DNA of 64,000 nt from Epiperipatus broadwayi (GCA_028023455.1 JAQFVV010007268.1:1-64000), one strand, 5' to 3'; numbered from the stretch's first letter, positions 36,944 through 48,710 are shown. Notes: a model not told the origin generated them from the sequence alone. Program-made: numbers and translations.

Positions 36944-37707
36944 TATCTTGAAGATATGATAAATGTGCTTGTGAGTTTTTAAAACAGTATTAGCAATTAC
37001 GAAGATAAACCTATCTTATGTATTATATTCCAAAAAGGCTGTAAAGTCATCATCTAAGGTAGCAATTGGTGATAGAAGATGAAGTGTGCTAAAAATCTCT
37101 TGATTGCAACCCAAGATGTCATTTCATATGGCTTTTTAGATACATATAACTGTAAACCACTTTTAAGCAAAGAAACATTGTATGAATTTGAAGAACTGTT
37201 TTTGAAATATTGTTGGATTTTGTGAAATTAAAAAAAAAGATGAAGAGACTTATGATTTAATAACATACAAAGCTATCTTGACAATGTTTTAGTGGGTGAT
37301 TTTAGTCATTCTCAGAAACATAGAAATCATTGATTCTTTGTCTGTTAAGACAGCTGATTAAATAAGTGACAAACTTTCAGAATATCACAAAAAAATCATA
37401 TTTTAATGCAATCTACATAACTCCAAAATATTTATTTTCCTACACAAGCTTATTGTTAAAATGGAATTGATGATACATTTTTATTGATGTTATGGACAAG
37501 CACTTTCTTATAGCTTTTTATAAAGAAATCTATAAATATTCTTTATCTCTTTGTAGTATACTTCGTAACATTTTTGTTATAAACCTGTGCTAAAAAAATC
37601 ATTTATTTCAAACCTATCCTAAATTATTTTTCAGCTTTTAAATAAAACAAAGAGAATGTTTTTAAACTACATTACATTGTATATATGAAGACACAGATTG
37701 GAATTCA
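36944..37707. other. AT-rich stretch without genes
   Basis: No frame, RNA gene or repeat is recognised. Confidence 0.5.
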
Positions 37708-37905
37708 TATTTAATATTTTGTTTAATGGTTTCATATATATATATATATGTTTGTATGTTTGTATGTATTTCAAATAATTTTTTGTTCAAATTTATTTAT
37801 TTAATATTTTGTTTAATGGTTTCATATATATATGTGTGTGTGTATGTGTGTGTTTGTATATATTTCAAATAATTTTTAGTTCAGATTTATCTATTTAACT
37901 ATATT
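37708..37905. repeat. tandem duplication, about 90-bp unit with variable (TA)/(TG) core
   Basis: ATTTAATATTTTGTTTAATG followed by TTTCATATATATA occurs at about 37,709 and again at about 37,800. Each copy ends in TTTCAAATAATTTTT. Confidence 0.85.
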
Positions 37906-38030
37906 TTTGCTCATTATTAATGAAATGATGTTTTTGCACTAACCATGTTCAGAATAATAGAAATCGTCAGGGAATCCACTTGAAATGTTATCAGAAAACT
38001 AATATTAACATCGAATATATATATATAAAA

Positions 38031-38425
38031 ATTCATTGAAAGCAGTCAACATTTAGACAATATCAATAACAATAAAACAATCTCAATCTGTTGTCATGCC
38101 AACCTTCTTTTAACAATAAAGGTGGAACTGCAACATTATTTATAGTCTGATAATATACATAAATTCATTGAAAGCAGTCAACATTTAGACAATATCAATA
38201 ACAATAAAACAATCTCAATCTGTTGTCATGCCAACCGTCTTTTAACAATAAAGGTGGAACTGCAACATTATTTATAGTCTGATAATATATATAAATTCAT
38301 TGAAAGCAGTCAACATTTAGACGATATCAATAACAATAAAACAATCTCAATCTGTTGTCATGCCAACCTTCTTTTAACAATAAAGGTGGAACTGCAACAT
38401 TATTTATGGTCTGATAAGTTTATAT
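38031..38425. repeat. tandem repeat, 132-bp unit, three copies
   Basis: ATTCATTGAAAGCAGTCAAC begins at 38,031, 38,163 and 38,295. The three units differ by only a few bases. The outer flanks (ATATTAACATCGA then TA-rich) recur near 38,833. Confidence 0.95.
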
Positions 38426-38429
38426 AGAC

Positions 38430-39530
38430 ACTTAAGATTGCAACTTGATTATAGAGAATGAAATAATTGATACAAAAGAAGAGTAAATGAACCTCATTAA
38501 ATAGATATATAACCTATTCTTTATTCAGACTAACAAATAATCAATTATAATATTCAAACTGCAATTATAATTATTTAACTAAGACCTTGTAAGGAGTGCA
38601 ATTTGAAAGTTATAATTGCGTTTAAATACATATGGAAGATTCAGAAATATAAGTTTGTATAGTTTAAATGTAATCATCTTAATTTTAATATATATGTATA
38701 TACAAAATGTTATAAAACTATATATATATCAGCTTTCACATTTCCAAAAAATATTGAACTTTTAATTCGGATTCTTTTTAACGTGGTAGAAATCATAAGG
38801 AAATCCAGTCGAATTGTTAACATAAATCTAATATTAACATCGAGAATATATATATGGACGATTTAGAAATATAAGTTCGTATATTTTATATGTGATCATC
38901 TTTGCTTTAATATATATATATATAGCTTTCACATTTTCCAAAGAAATATCTTTAAGCTATCTTTTTTCTTTCAATTTGAAACAGACAATAAGAATATCAA
39001 AGTACATTTGATTTCAGAATTGATGAATGTTCTAATCCATATTAATTCTAACATTCGTGGGAGGATATTTATAACGCTTATTGAAATTGCTGCCGAACTA
39101 TCTTATATCAAGGCAATATATTAAACGTAAAACAAATAATATGACTCTCAGGAATTAAAAGAAATAATTAGAATTGAATTATTTTCATTTTTATGCATTA
39201 TTCTTGCACACTCTCACACACCTGTAAAAATGAAAACATAGAATTTAATCAAAAATATCTTATTTTACTCCCAAATGGTTTTTATCTGTTGCTTGTCATT
39301 TATTAGGTAGGCAATAAAAATATAGATATATTTTTCACTTGCTTTTATTTTAACCGAAAAATTTCCACTGACAATTTTATTATTTTTCACAGAATAGCTA
39401 CAATCTGCAAACATGTGTTTTAAATAACTTCAGTTTATGCGTATACACACACGCACACAAATAATAGCAAGAGTTTTTAATAAATAAATAAATGTCCATT
39501 TCTCCGCCTATCAATAAATGCTTGAAACCA
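38430..39530. other. AT-rich stretch without genes
   Basis: Apart from the diverged flank repeat near 38,790-38,860, nothing is recognised. Confidence 0.5.
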
Positions 39531-39551
39531 GTATTTAATAACATTAGGACT

Positions 39552-39622
39552 ACATGTGGTTTAGCCTTGTGGCAAAGTAATCGACTTCAAATCTAAAAGT
39601 TGTTGCATTGAAACTCAAACAT
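39552..39622 (+). repeat. tRNA-like remnant
   Basis: GTGGTTTAGCCTTGTGGCAA resembles an A box. GACTTCAAATC resembles an anticodon arm and GTTGCATTGAAACTC a decayed B box, with tRNA-like spacing. It is too degenerate for a gene, so a tRNA-derived SINE or pseudogene is likely. Confidence 0.3.
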
Positions 39623-39669
39623 TACATGACCACTTCAGTAAATAAATAGTCATCCTTTTTTATTATTTG

Positions 39670-39895
39670 TAGTTTAAGTATAACTGAAACACAGGCTTTT
39701 TATATATCTGTGTCTACAGATGTAATATATAGGATATATGAGCACAGACTTTCACACGACCCACCACTCTCCACTATATCTCATAACACTGATACATTCG
39801 AACACATATATGTCGAAAAGATAAATAATCACCAATATATGTATTTCATGCTAAACCAGCAATCATCATTTGGTCCAGATTACCATCTCTACACA
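39670..39895 (-). mobile_element. R1 retrozyme-family copy, truncated
   Basis: Minus strand: leader from 39,895, hammerhead 39,883-39,825, then the tRNA-like segment to about 39,735 and the unit piece ending CTGTGTTTCAGTTATA near 39,676. It is closest to the copies at 3.4-4.3 kb. Confidence 0.75.
39825..39883 (-). ncRNA. R1-family hammerhead, one core change (copy f)
   Basis: Minus strand: CCAA (39,873-39,870), ATGATGA (C of CTGATGA lost and U absent), stem II TTGCT/AGCAT, GAAA and TTGG (39,835-39,832). Outer helix TAATC/GATTA still pairs. Probably inactive. Confidence 0.65.
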
Positions 39896-40212
39896 TATAA
39901 AAAACAGAGCAACTGAAGAACTGAAATTTTCTGGATTAAAGGTCGACATATCATTTTGGTGTTCAAAAATCAAATGAGATCCTGTAACGATTTACCTTTG
40001 TGTTCAGTATGGCCTTACACAGTAATAGTGTGATCAATATAAAAATTGAAGTTTTCTGGATTATAATTCAAACTAAGACTTTTAATGATGGAATGGTACA
40101 CGGTTTGCCCTATCCATTAAACTATTTTTATTTATTCATTTATTTGTAGCCGTACTAAAAATAAAAATAAAAGCTTTCTTAAACCAAGTCTTTTTTTTTT
40201 TCCATGTGTCAT

Positions 40213-40293
40213 AGCATCGGCCGCGAAGCGAATCAGCTAACCCGGAACAATTGCTTGTAAGGCGGCCATGCTGACCACTCTCCCGCCAACGCT
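40213..40293 (-). repeat. tRNA-like SINE head followed by A-run, second copy
   Basis: Same 81-nt length and layout as 31,395-31,475: minus-strand AGCGTTGG...CCGATGCT pairing ends, GTGGTCAGCATGG A-box region and CTTACAA anticodon-like loop. It is followed on the minus strand by an A11 run. The two copies differ at many positions, so they are not a recent duplication. Confidence 0.7.
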
Positions 40294-40625
40294 TGACAAA
40301 GTCTTTTCTAATATTATCTAATCTCACTGCATAATTATCATTAAACCAAGCATTAAAACATTTAAACATACCATTATTTTTAGCCAATACCATGTATGTA
40401 AAAAATCAGATATAATAATCTTTAACTTGGATTAAAGTTCTATCTGTGCTAGAGAAAAAGTCTAGTTTAATAAATGATTAATGATAAACGTAGTTAGGTT
40501 TATCAAAAATTTATGAAGTCGAGGTTGTGAGTGAATCAAGCTTGGTTATTGTAAATACAGATGTGACAATTCGCCATAGATAAATACTCTTCATGTAATA
40601 AAAATATATACGAGAGCTGGTAACC

Positions 40626-40676
40626 TGGGCCAACCGATGAGTGCTGGTTCAGCATGAAATGCATCTTGAGGGTCAT
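40626..40676 (+). ncRNA. R1-type hammerhead, near-consensus, one core change (copy g)
   Basis: CCAA (40,630), CCGATGA (one change from CTGATGA), stem II GTGCT/AGCAT with loop GGTTC, intact GAAA, palindromic ATGCAT, C at the cleavage position and TTGA. Outer helix ACC/GGT pairs. Only the U-to-C core change and the last helix I base differ from the ideal. Confidence 0.7.
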
Positions 40677-40769
40677 TTGTCTTTTATTGTATTATTATTT
40701 ATATGAAGAATAAAAAAGAAAGAAGGTATGGATATTATTAAAGTAATTTCACTTAAGTATAAAGATTTC

Positions 40770-42430
40770 TCCATGCCTAATCAAGTTTCTGTAGCTTCAC
40801 TTTTTTACATTACTCTGAGCAAAGTTTTTTATTTTATCCATCCACCTTAAACTTAGCCCTTTTCTAAGTTTTTTTTTCAATCTCTTGGGATTCATTTTAA
40901 AACTTTAGTTGTACATCTAATGATATGTTTTCGGCTTGCATTTACAATTTCACTCCATTTTTTCTTCATTTTCTAATGAAATCATCAATAACCATTAGCT
41001 TTTTAACCATATATTTTATTTTCAATAACTTCTTGTTACTCCCAATATAAATCTCTCTAATTAAATGACTATTTATCTAAATAAATAAATCCTGGTAAAG
41101 CAGTTATTAAACCCACTACTTTCCAAGCACAAAGCCATGTATGTTCTCTTTTAATGTCCCATCCAGATTTAAATTCTATAATTAAAGTCATCCATTTTGC
41201 ATCCATATTTTAATTAAGTGTAATTATTTTTTATGTTTTTTTAAAGCTATTAAACACTGCTATTGTTCTTTAGGATTTAACTTTAATCTCTTACCCTTAT
41301 GGAATAACTTCTGTAGCACTTTCAAAGCTTGGAAGAATTATCTCAAAACAACCATCTAATTTTCAAAATGTAGATGAAAATTTTTTTTCTTTAACTTACC
41401 ATTTTAATTCATAGTGTTCTTTGCATAAAATTGTAGTTTAACATAATGGTAAAATAGAATCACCATACCTTACCCTATTATCAATGTTAATATTCTTAGT
41501 GTCATCATATTATTTAATCATTTGATCACTGTTTTCTATGTTTATGCAAGCTGTTAAAACAATACCAAAGCCTCCGTATAGTAGTGCTATCTAGTGTAAG
41601 CCTTAATAATCAATAGATGAAACCATCTAGAAACTAGTCTGGGAATATTTGATGAGTAGGCACATGTTAGACATTTTATACACAAAACTTCTTGCATCAT
41701 TGATTACTAAGGCTTACACTAGGTGACACTACTGTGTAAAGAGTTTATAAAGGTTATAGAGTTGACAAAAATTATGTTGTGGAAATGGGATAGAGCAGAT
41801 TATGGGTAAATTTAGAGTGGGGAATGTAAAAGAAAGTGGCTAACAGGTTTATCTGGGCATAATTGCTGAGATATTCTTGACTTCATTTAAGGAGAAGCCA
41901 TAATACATCACATCACATCACATTACTATTTTGACATATTGCTTAACCTGAGTTGATCCATTTTGATAAATATTTTTCAGAATTTGACATTATCATGGCT
42001 CTGTATCTTAACATTTTGAAGCTTTAATCACCAAAAAGTTTGTAATAGTTTTTATAATGCACAATTTCAAACATAAACACTTCTGTTCCTTTCTATAAAT
42101 CATACTCTTGTGTCCATTTGTTAATATCTTTTTATATGTTTATGTTATTCATTGTTCTACAACTGAATACAGCTTGTTCTTTTGGTTGATGTAAGTTTGA
42201 TGTTCTCCTATATCTTTATTATTTATTAATTTAGCATATAACTCTGCAAATTTTTTTTTTCTAAATTTTTATTCATTTCTTTTAAAGTATATATAATAGT
42301 TCCATGTGTTTTTCAGAGCTGGTCCATTTTTTATAGATTTAATTGTATGATTTACTTCTTCATATAAAATATTATGAATTTCAAAAGATGTAATTACAAA
42401 TCTAGTTAAGTATTACTATAAAGTTTTTGA
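40770..42430 (-). pseudogene. decayed RTE LINE interrupted by an R2-family repeat
   Basis: By eye it aligns collinearly with the RT part of the RTE at 60.1-63.4 kb: TTTTATCCATCCACCTTAAA, CAATCTCTTGGGATTC, CTTCTTGTTACTCCCAATAT, then regions equal to motif D, motif B, the finger region (CAGCTTGTTCTTTTGGTTGA) and the GAPG region. Many frameshifts remain. The alignment is broken at about 41,565-41,765 by an R2-family repeat, so that repeat landed in an already resident LINE. Confidence 0.7.
41570..41765. repeat. R2-family foldback inserted in a decayed RTE
   Basis: Arms with GTAGTGCTATCTAGTG (41,580) and CACTAGGTGACACTACTGTG (41,723) are inverted copies. GAAACTAGTCTGGG near 41,630 is the 3' half of the R2-type hammerhead. 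The CTGATGA half is lost (ATAGATGA). Confidence 0.75.
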
Positions 42431-42641
42431 TAAAATTGTTCATCACATTTCATTGTACTTTATCCTTTTTAACTCGATAATTGTGCTTTACTCACATATA
42501 ATGAAGCTATATAGTAAAGTAATTAATAATCTTAATTAATCATTTGAGAACTTTTTGGGAAGTCTAAGTTCCTATAATCATAGCTCATTATTAATTGAGA
42601 AATGCTTGTAATAAAGCCTTATGTAAATTTATGTAAATTGA

Positions 42642-43019
42642 CTATAGCGTCCATTTTTTGGAAATGCAGAAGCAAGCTTCCCTTCTGTTTATAGCTGTGG
42701 GGTCTTTTGATATATAGCAGGCTTTTTTGATCTTGCATTTAGCATCACATCTTTCGGTGCAGATAATCCTTGCAGTTATTGGTTGAGAGGCATGGCCAGA
42801 AATCCTTTGGTGGTCAGCAAACATTGAGTCCCCTTCTGTCTTATTTTTAATTCTGTTGTGTAGATATCTGTGCTGTGCCTCTCTAGTGGCAATATTAATC
42901 TTAGTTTCTCCATAGTAGGTTACATGGCAGTTATTATTGGGGGCACGTAATTTTATATATGACCCGGGAGTCAGTTTGGAAGCAATTTTGTTTTTTTGTG
43001 TTGTTGATTGGTAAAACAA
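42642..43019 (-). pseudogene. Penelope-like GIY-YIG domain fragment
   Basis: A 125-codon open minus-strand frame holds CHVTYYGETKINIATR (GIY-YIG start), an HQRISGH segment, CKIKKACYISKDP and NRREACF..SKKW, matching in order the C-terminal domain of the PLE at 14.8 kb. The RT is absent upstream, where other repeat sequence begins near 43,060. The start methionine is not a natural start. It is a fragment that happens to remain open. Confidence 0.8.
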
Positions 43020-43198
43020 ATTTTCTTCTAATATCCTGTTTTATGCTTTTGACATTTTTGTTCCTTTTATAATTTTATTTAACAATTCACAATTATATTT
43101 TCTCATTAACTCTTTTTCTTTTCTTTTACAACATTTCAGATAATCAAATTCTCAAATAGAGTTATTTTAATATATTTCATATTCGTATATATATATAT

Positions 43199-43660
43199 AA
43201 GATATATTTTGCGGGTTCATCCATGTTAAAAAAATTTAAATATTGATGTACCAACGTTTCGACTTGATCACATAAGTCATCTACTGGGTGATAAAAGGTA
43301 GGAAGATGGTTGTAGAGGCACTACAATCACTGATTTGAAAAAAAATTAAAGTTCCACCAATAGCAAAAATGTTAAATTAAGAATGTCTTTTGAAAAAAAA
43401 TTTCCAAATAGGAGGAAGTTTGCATGTATCATCTCGCTTATTGATACAATCTGGCCTTTTAAAAAACATTCTTAATTTAACATTTTTGCTATTGGTGGAA
43501 CTTTAACATTTTTTTCAAGTCAGTGATTGTAGCACCTCTACAACCATCTTTCTACCTTTTATCATTCAGTAGATGACTTGTGTGATCAAGTCAAAATGTT
43601 GGTATATTAATATTTAAAATTTTTTAACATGGATGAAACCCGCAAAATATTTCTTTTATA
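43199..43660. repeat. foldback repeat, about 190-bp arms (long version of 2.8-kb foldback)
   Basis: Left arm 43,199-43,386 and right arm 43,465-43,660 surround a 78-bp spacer. The outer 100 bp match the arms at 2,811-3,020. The inner part (TTGTAGAGGCACTACAATCA...) is extra. Flanked by (TA)n. Each arm has the GACTT...AAGTC hairpin followed by GAAACGT or AAAATGT. Confidence 0.9.
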
Positions 43661-43764
43661 TATGCAACCCTGCAAAATCTTCGTATCAACATATATATAT
43701 ATATATTCGTATAATATTTAAATATATGTATATTGGCTATATTAAACTTAAGGTAATTAAAAGG

Positions 43765-43932
43765 GACTTGATGTAAAACTTTCAATCTCCTTACAGTTAT
43801 CCACTTCATCTTATACAATTGATACACATGTCCACATCTTTTTCACATATATGTGGTCATGTGTATTAGTTGTATAAGATTCACTATTAATAGCTGTAGG
43901 GATCTTGAACATCTGAGTTCAAGTCCCTTCTA
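43765..43932. repeat. tRNA-like foldback without hammerhead
   Basis: AAGGGACTTGATGTAAAACT and CTGAGTTCAAGTCCCTT are the outer ends of inverted arms of about 75 bp. The plus-strand right arm carries a B-box-like GAGTTCAAGTCCC and an A-box-like upstream segment. It resembles the two tRNA-like arms of R1 foldbacks with the ribozyme removed. Confidence 0.7.
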
Positions 43933-43945
43933 ATATATATATATA

Positions 43946-46900
43946 TTGTAACCTAGTATTATTGACACTTGGTTTACTTGGCATTATTTCTGCAGGAAAA
44001 CAATGCTATTCTTTAAAGAAATAAAAAGATAAAATAACAATAGTAATAATTGATTAATAAAGTATGCTATTCACTCACTTTGGCATGTTTTGGGTGAATA
44101 ACTAATAGATTTAATAACTCAATGTCATTTTTAAAGAGAGAACATGAATAATTTAATTGAGATATTAATAATTAGAGCAAATTAATATGGTATAAAAGCT
44201 AAACAGTAATTGATTTTGGATGGGTAGAGGGGAGTGGATGAGTGTCTTATCATAAAGCACAATAACTTCTGGTAATTTCTTTTTGTAAAAAAAAGAAGAA
44301 AGAAAAAAAATAAATAAATAAATAAATAAAAAATATAATGTTTAAAGAATTATACATCACTGATTGTTAAGATTGTAATAGGTTTTTCCTTTCTTTTGTT
44401 TATGTTATAATCAAATGATTATTTTTCTGGAAGAGGTCACTAAAGTAAAAAAATAAAAAAAAAAACAACAAAACAAAACAACCAATTTCATAATCAAGAT
44501 CTTTTTTTTAAAAAAAATATAGTCTGCTTTTAGTTTTCAAGGAAGGAACAGTGCTGAAATTTGGTAACTCAATTTTTTCATTTTATTTTGCAGAAATAAA
44601 TGTAATCAAAGTAAAATTTTAATAATATAAAGTGTGGCTAAAAATTTTTTGATAAGATATCCTGATTTTCTTTGCCATCTACCTATTTAAAGACCTCTTA
44701 TACTTAAAAGTTTATTGTCTCGCACTAAAGTTCAAAAATGACAGATGTAACTAAAAGAGTCACGAAAAATTATATTATATCTAAATTAAGGAAAAGAAGC
44801 GATTTCCAAGAAGAGATTAATTATTTATTAACTTTATGTCATTTATTGATATTTTCTTGGTATAGAAAAAAACAAAACAAATAATTGAAAGAAATATTTT
44901 GAAACCAAGGAAAATCAACTAGAAACATTTTCGCGCTCTTTCTCAATATTGTCTGCCTTTACAAGTAATGTAGTTACATACGTTAAAATATGTTTTATTC
45001 ACCAAGAATTGTCTGGAAATAATAATAATGATAAATAAGATTAAATTATGCACCTGTATATTTTTTTTTAAAAAAATATAAAAAAAAAAAAATATAAACT
45101 TTCTCAGAGTAAATATAGGAAAAGTTATATAGGGGCATTCTTACGGAGAAGTTACCGTTAAAAAAAAAAATTTTATAATTCAAAAAGTATGAACAAAACC
45201 AAATATCTTAGTGACTTAATGATAAAAATAAATGATATATTATATTATACATCAGTTGGAATTATTAAAACTTCCTGTACACTAAATTGACTGCAGTTAT
45301 TATCATAATAATCTCTCGGAAAATTGTGCATTTTCGTCCATAAGTAAGCTAGCTAATAAGTATACGTATCGTCAATAAAAAAAAAAAAATATTGTGTATG
45401 TTTATCGTCTATAGTCAAATATTCGTCTATATTAGAAGTCTATTTTTTTTTCTTGGATCCCAAAATTGTAGTAGTTTAATTCAAGTAAGAATTAATCTTC
45501 AATTCTGCTATATTTTTCTTTACCTAATTTATTAAATGCACAAAATAAGAGAAAACTTTTATTTAAAGGAAATAATACCATGCGTTTATTGTTTTTAAAC
45601 TTGCTTCATGAAATACGACTGGATAAAGCTCTTCACCTGGACCAATTGCTCAACAGAAAAACATTTTCTAATGAGAGAATATGCACTTGTTAATTAATGA
45701 TTGTTTAAAACTAAGTTATAAATGATATGTATTTTTTTTTTATATCACATAGATTAAAGTCTGTATGGTCAAGTGATATTTAATAGCCTTGTAATGACAA
45801 AGGTATGTTTTAATATAATTATTATAGGTTAAGTAGATATTTAACACGAAAGAAAAAATCTATAAAATATGTTTTAATTATTACATACAATTGTAGGTAG
45901 AAATTTTGTATGTTAGATACGTAAAAGAAAAATATTTAGATATTTAAGGGGTAAAATAAATATTGAAAATTATCAGAAGTAACTAAAAAAAAAAAAAAAT
46001 GCTATAACAAAATATTTCTTGTTAAAGTTTTGAAACGAATTTATACTGTATTAATTGAGGAAGTTATTCCTAATTATTCTTAAATAACACATCCACTTTA
46101 TTTAGTTTAAGATAGTATGCTACCAACTATTTTTGAATGTTCCTTTATTAAAATTAAAATTATTGTACTTTTATTCTATGATGTCCATTGATTTCAGATG
46201 TTGATCAAAGTATACACGGTAACATAAGTTTATTATAATCAGTGTATTTACTTATCCTGCCCAGATATAGCATTGGTATATGCTTAATATTCGCATAGGT
46301 AATAATTATAATGTATTTATTTTGTGGGATGAAAAATGATCTCCCCAAAAGCTTTGTTTTCCATGAGAGGAAGATTTTAAATATAATGTTCGGGTATGTT
46401 TATAGCCCAAGTGATCGATTCTCATAGATAGGACGATCAAGAATTTATCTAGCATTTAGTATGTTTCATTCATTTAAATCCCAGGAGAGGATTGTATTTG
46501 GTGTGTGTTCGTTGTATGCCCAAGTAAGAGGCAAGAAACCACCAAAATATTTTAATGTAGTAGATTACTCTACATACCTTCGTGGTTATTCCATATTCCT
46601 CGTGAAAATAAAGATAGCTCCACTATGGAAGGTGTTGATTATTGTGCTTAATTTTGAAAGTTCGGGCAAGATAAAGGTTATATTGGAGGTGTTAGTTCCT
46701 CAAGATCCACTTTAGTATAAATAGTGCGTTAGTAACTAAGATCAATATCTATCTGTATTGTGCTGCTAAATATTGCTAGTATTTGACAAGTAAATCAATG
46801 GAGAAAGTAATTAAAATTGCGTAGTTTTAAAACGCTTATTTACTGAGGGAATATTCAAATGCAATATTTAATTCTGGTTAGTAATTAAATAATACTCATA

Positions 46901-48267
46901 TTTAAAATTATACGTATGAATAAAATTTGTATCATAACTTAAGTTAGCATTAAGTTAAATGTAAGATGGTAAGTGTAACTTCTGATAACTGGCCTATAAT
47001 TAGAATAGGTTATCCCATTAAAGACCATAAATAAAGTAAATGTATTAGAAATAAATTTAATATTTTGCGTATTGCATATGATTGGATTAATCATTTAAAA
47101 AAAAAAAAAATGAAAAAAAAAAATAGTTAGTCAATAATTTTGAATAAAAGCTTCTACAAGGTTATCAAAATTTAATAAACAATGTATTGGTAATGAAATG
47201 TACTTTTAGTTAATCAATCCATATGATTGCATACAGGAGAAGTAGTAACCTCTAGTCCATAACCAAAAGAGTATAGAGATTAATGTCAGTTATATTTTAT
47301 ATTTTTGTATTACTATGAGATTATTGAATAAATGTTCATATATTTTTTTTTTGTGATAATAATAAATTATAGTCTTGTTAAAATTTGTTGTAGATTCATT
47401 TTTTTTGTTTTTATATGCTAAATATAAGTGTTTGCACAATATTTGCAAAACCTTTTCTTGAGTCCGAAATCATTCCAAATTCTTAAAAACTTAATATACC
47501 AGATAAATAAAGTTAAGCAGATCGTAATATGTCATTATATTTTAGTTTAATGATAATTATTTATGGAGTTGAAAACTTAAGACTAAACATTCACCTTTGT
47601 ATAAAAAAAAAAAAAAAAAATGAATTTATTCCCAAACCATTAACTTTGGTTGCACATTATTCCATTCCCATTTAGTTAAATTGTCTAAGTAATAAATCTT
47701 AGTTATATTATTGTGTTGTCATGGATGATGGAAGGACACAAAAAGCACCCTTGTCTTTTTAGTATTCTGACTGAGATTCTGAAAAAAAAAAAAAAAGGGC
47801 TGTGTTATTCAAAATTATATGTCATTATTGAATAGAATTATCATCTCTTTAAATAATATAGCAGTTGATATGAGAGATGAAGACACATTGAATTTAAGTA
47901 AAATAAATGTTTCCTATAGCCGACCAGAATGCCAGTCATATGCGACAACACAATACTGCCGAGCATTTCCTTACATGAAACAAAGAACCCTGAGATTAAT
48001 ATTATTATAATTATTCTTTAAATTAATAAGTGATCAATTATTGTTATTATTACAATCCGTGGCATAGCTTAAGAGAATTGAATGTACAATTGTATTATAT
48101 GAAAAGTATTTTAGATCATATTGGAAAATTAATGGATATGTTGCTTTATTTTGGTTGCCTTAAAAACAACCTGTGTAAATTAGTAACAACAAGTGCAAAT
48201 AAACTAATAAAAATAAAGAGTTAGAAATAATATAAATTTCTAATATATAATTAAGACTGGGTTAGAA
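43946..48267 (-). mobile_element. element B: 4.32-kb inverted relative of element A
   Basis: It starts TTGTAACCTA and ends GGTTAGAA, the reverse of element A, and is bordered by (TA)n on both sides. Corresponding segments run in inverse order, for example GGATCCCAAAATT (45,455 with 27,110), ACCAATTGCTCAACAGAAAA (45,639 with 26,900), TTTTGTGGGATGAAAAATGA (46,319 with 26,250) and AAAAGCACCCTTGTCTTTT (47,741 with 24,817). It is diverged, with no intact ORF. A lies about 15.3 kb away. Confidence 0.75.
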
Positions 48268-48289
48268 TATATATATATATAATTAACCT

Positions 48290-48710
48290 ATTTATTCAGT
48301 ATAATAAATGTTTACTACAGTAAACAGAGCAAATTGAATTTAGGATTTTCTGTCTATATAAACTTCATCTCAAATAACCAGTTCATATGACCACATACAT
48401 GTGAAGTAGTTACATAATCCCCAGTATATGTATTTCATGCAGAACCAGCACTCATCAGTTGGCCCAGATCATAATCTTCCACATGTATACAAAATCAGTG
48501 CTGAGTTTATATTAAGATAGCAATTCCTCAAACTTTAATAGACAGGTTTCAATTCTCTCACCCTTCCAACTATTCAACCATCCATTTCATTGAAAAACTG
48601 ATGATGGAATTTTAAAAGCCCTTGGTGGATTTGATTTTGTAATCATACCCATGTATACATAGTCCTTATATCAGATAAAAATGTACTGAATTTCTGCTAT
48701 TTTATATTAC
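48290..48710 (-). mobile_element. R1 retrozyme-family monomer
   Basis: Minus strand: body from about 48,700 matching 3,575-3,880 (for example TTAAGATAGC, CATTTCATTGAAAAACTGAT and the AATCATACCCATGT segments), hammerhead 48,471-48,415, then the tRNA-like segment to about 48,340. A single ribozyme is present, so this is one unit rather than a dimer. Confidence 0.75.
48415..48471 (-). ncRNA. R1-family hammerhead ribozyme, intact core (copy j)
   Basis: Minus strand: outer helix TGATC/GATTA (5 bp with one G-T), internal loop TGGG/G, CCAA against CTGG (one mismatch), CTGATGA, stem II GTGC/GCAT (with one G-T), GAAA, an AT-rich stem III with UA at the cleavage position. Both core boxes are intact. 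Confidence 0.8.
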
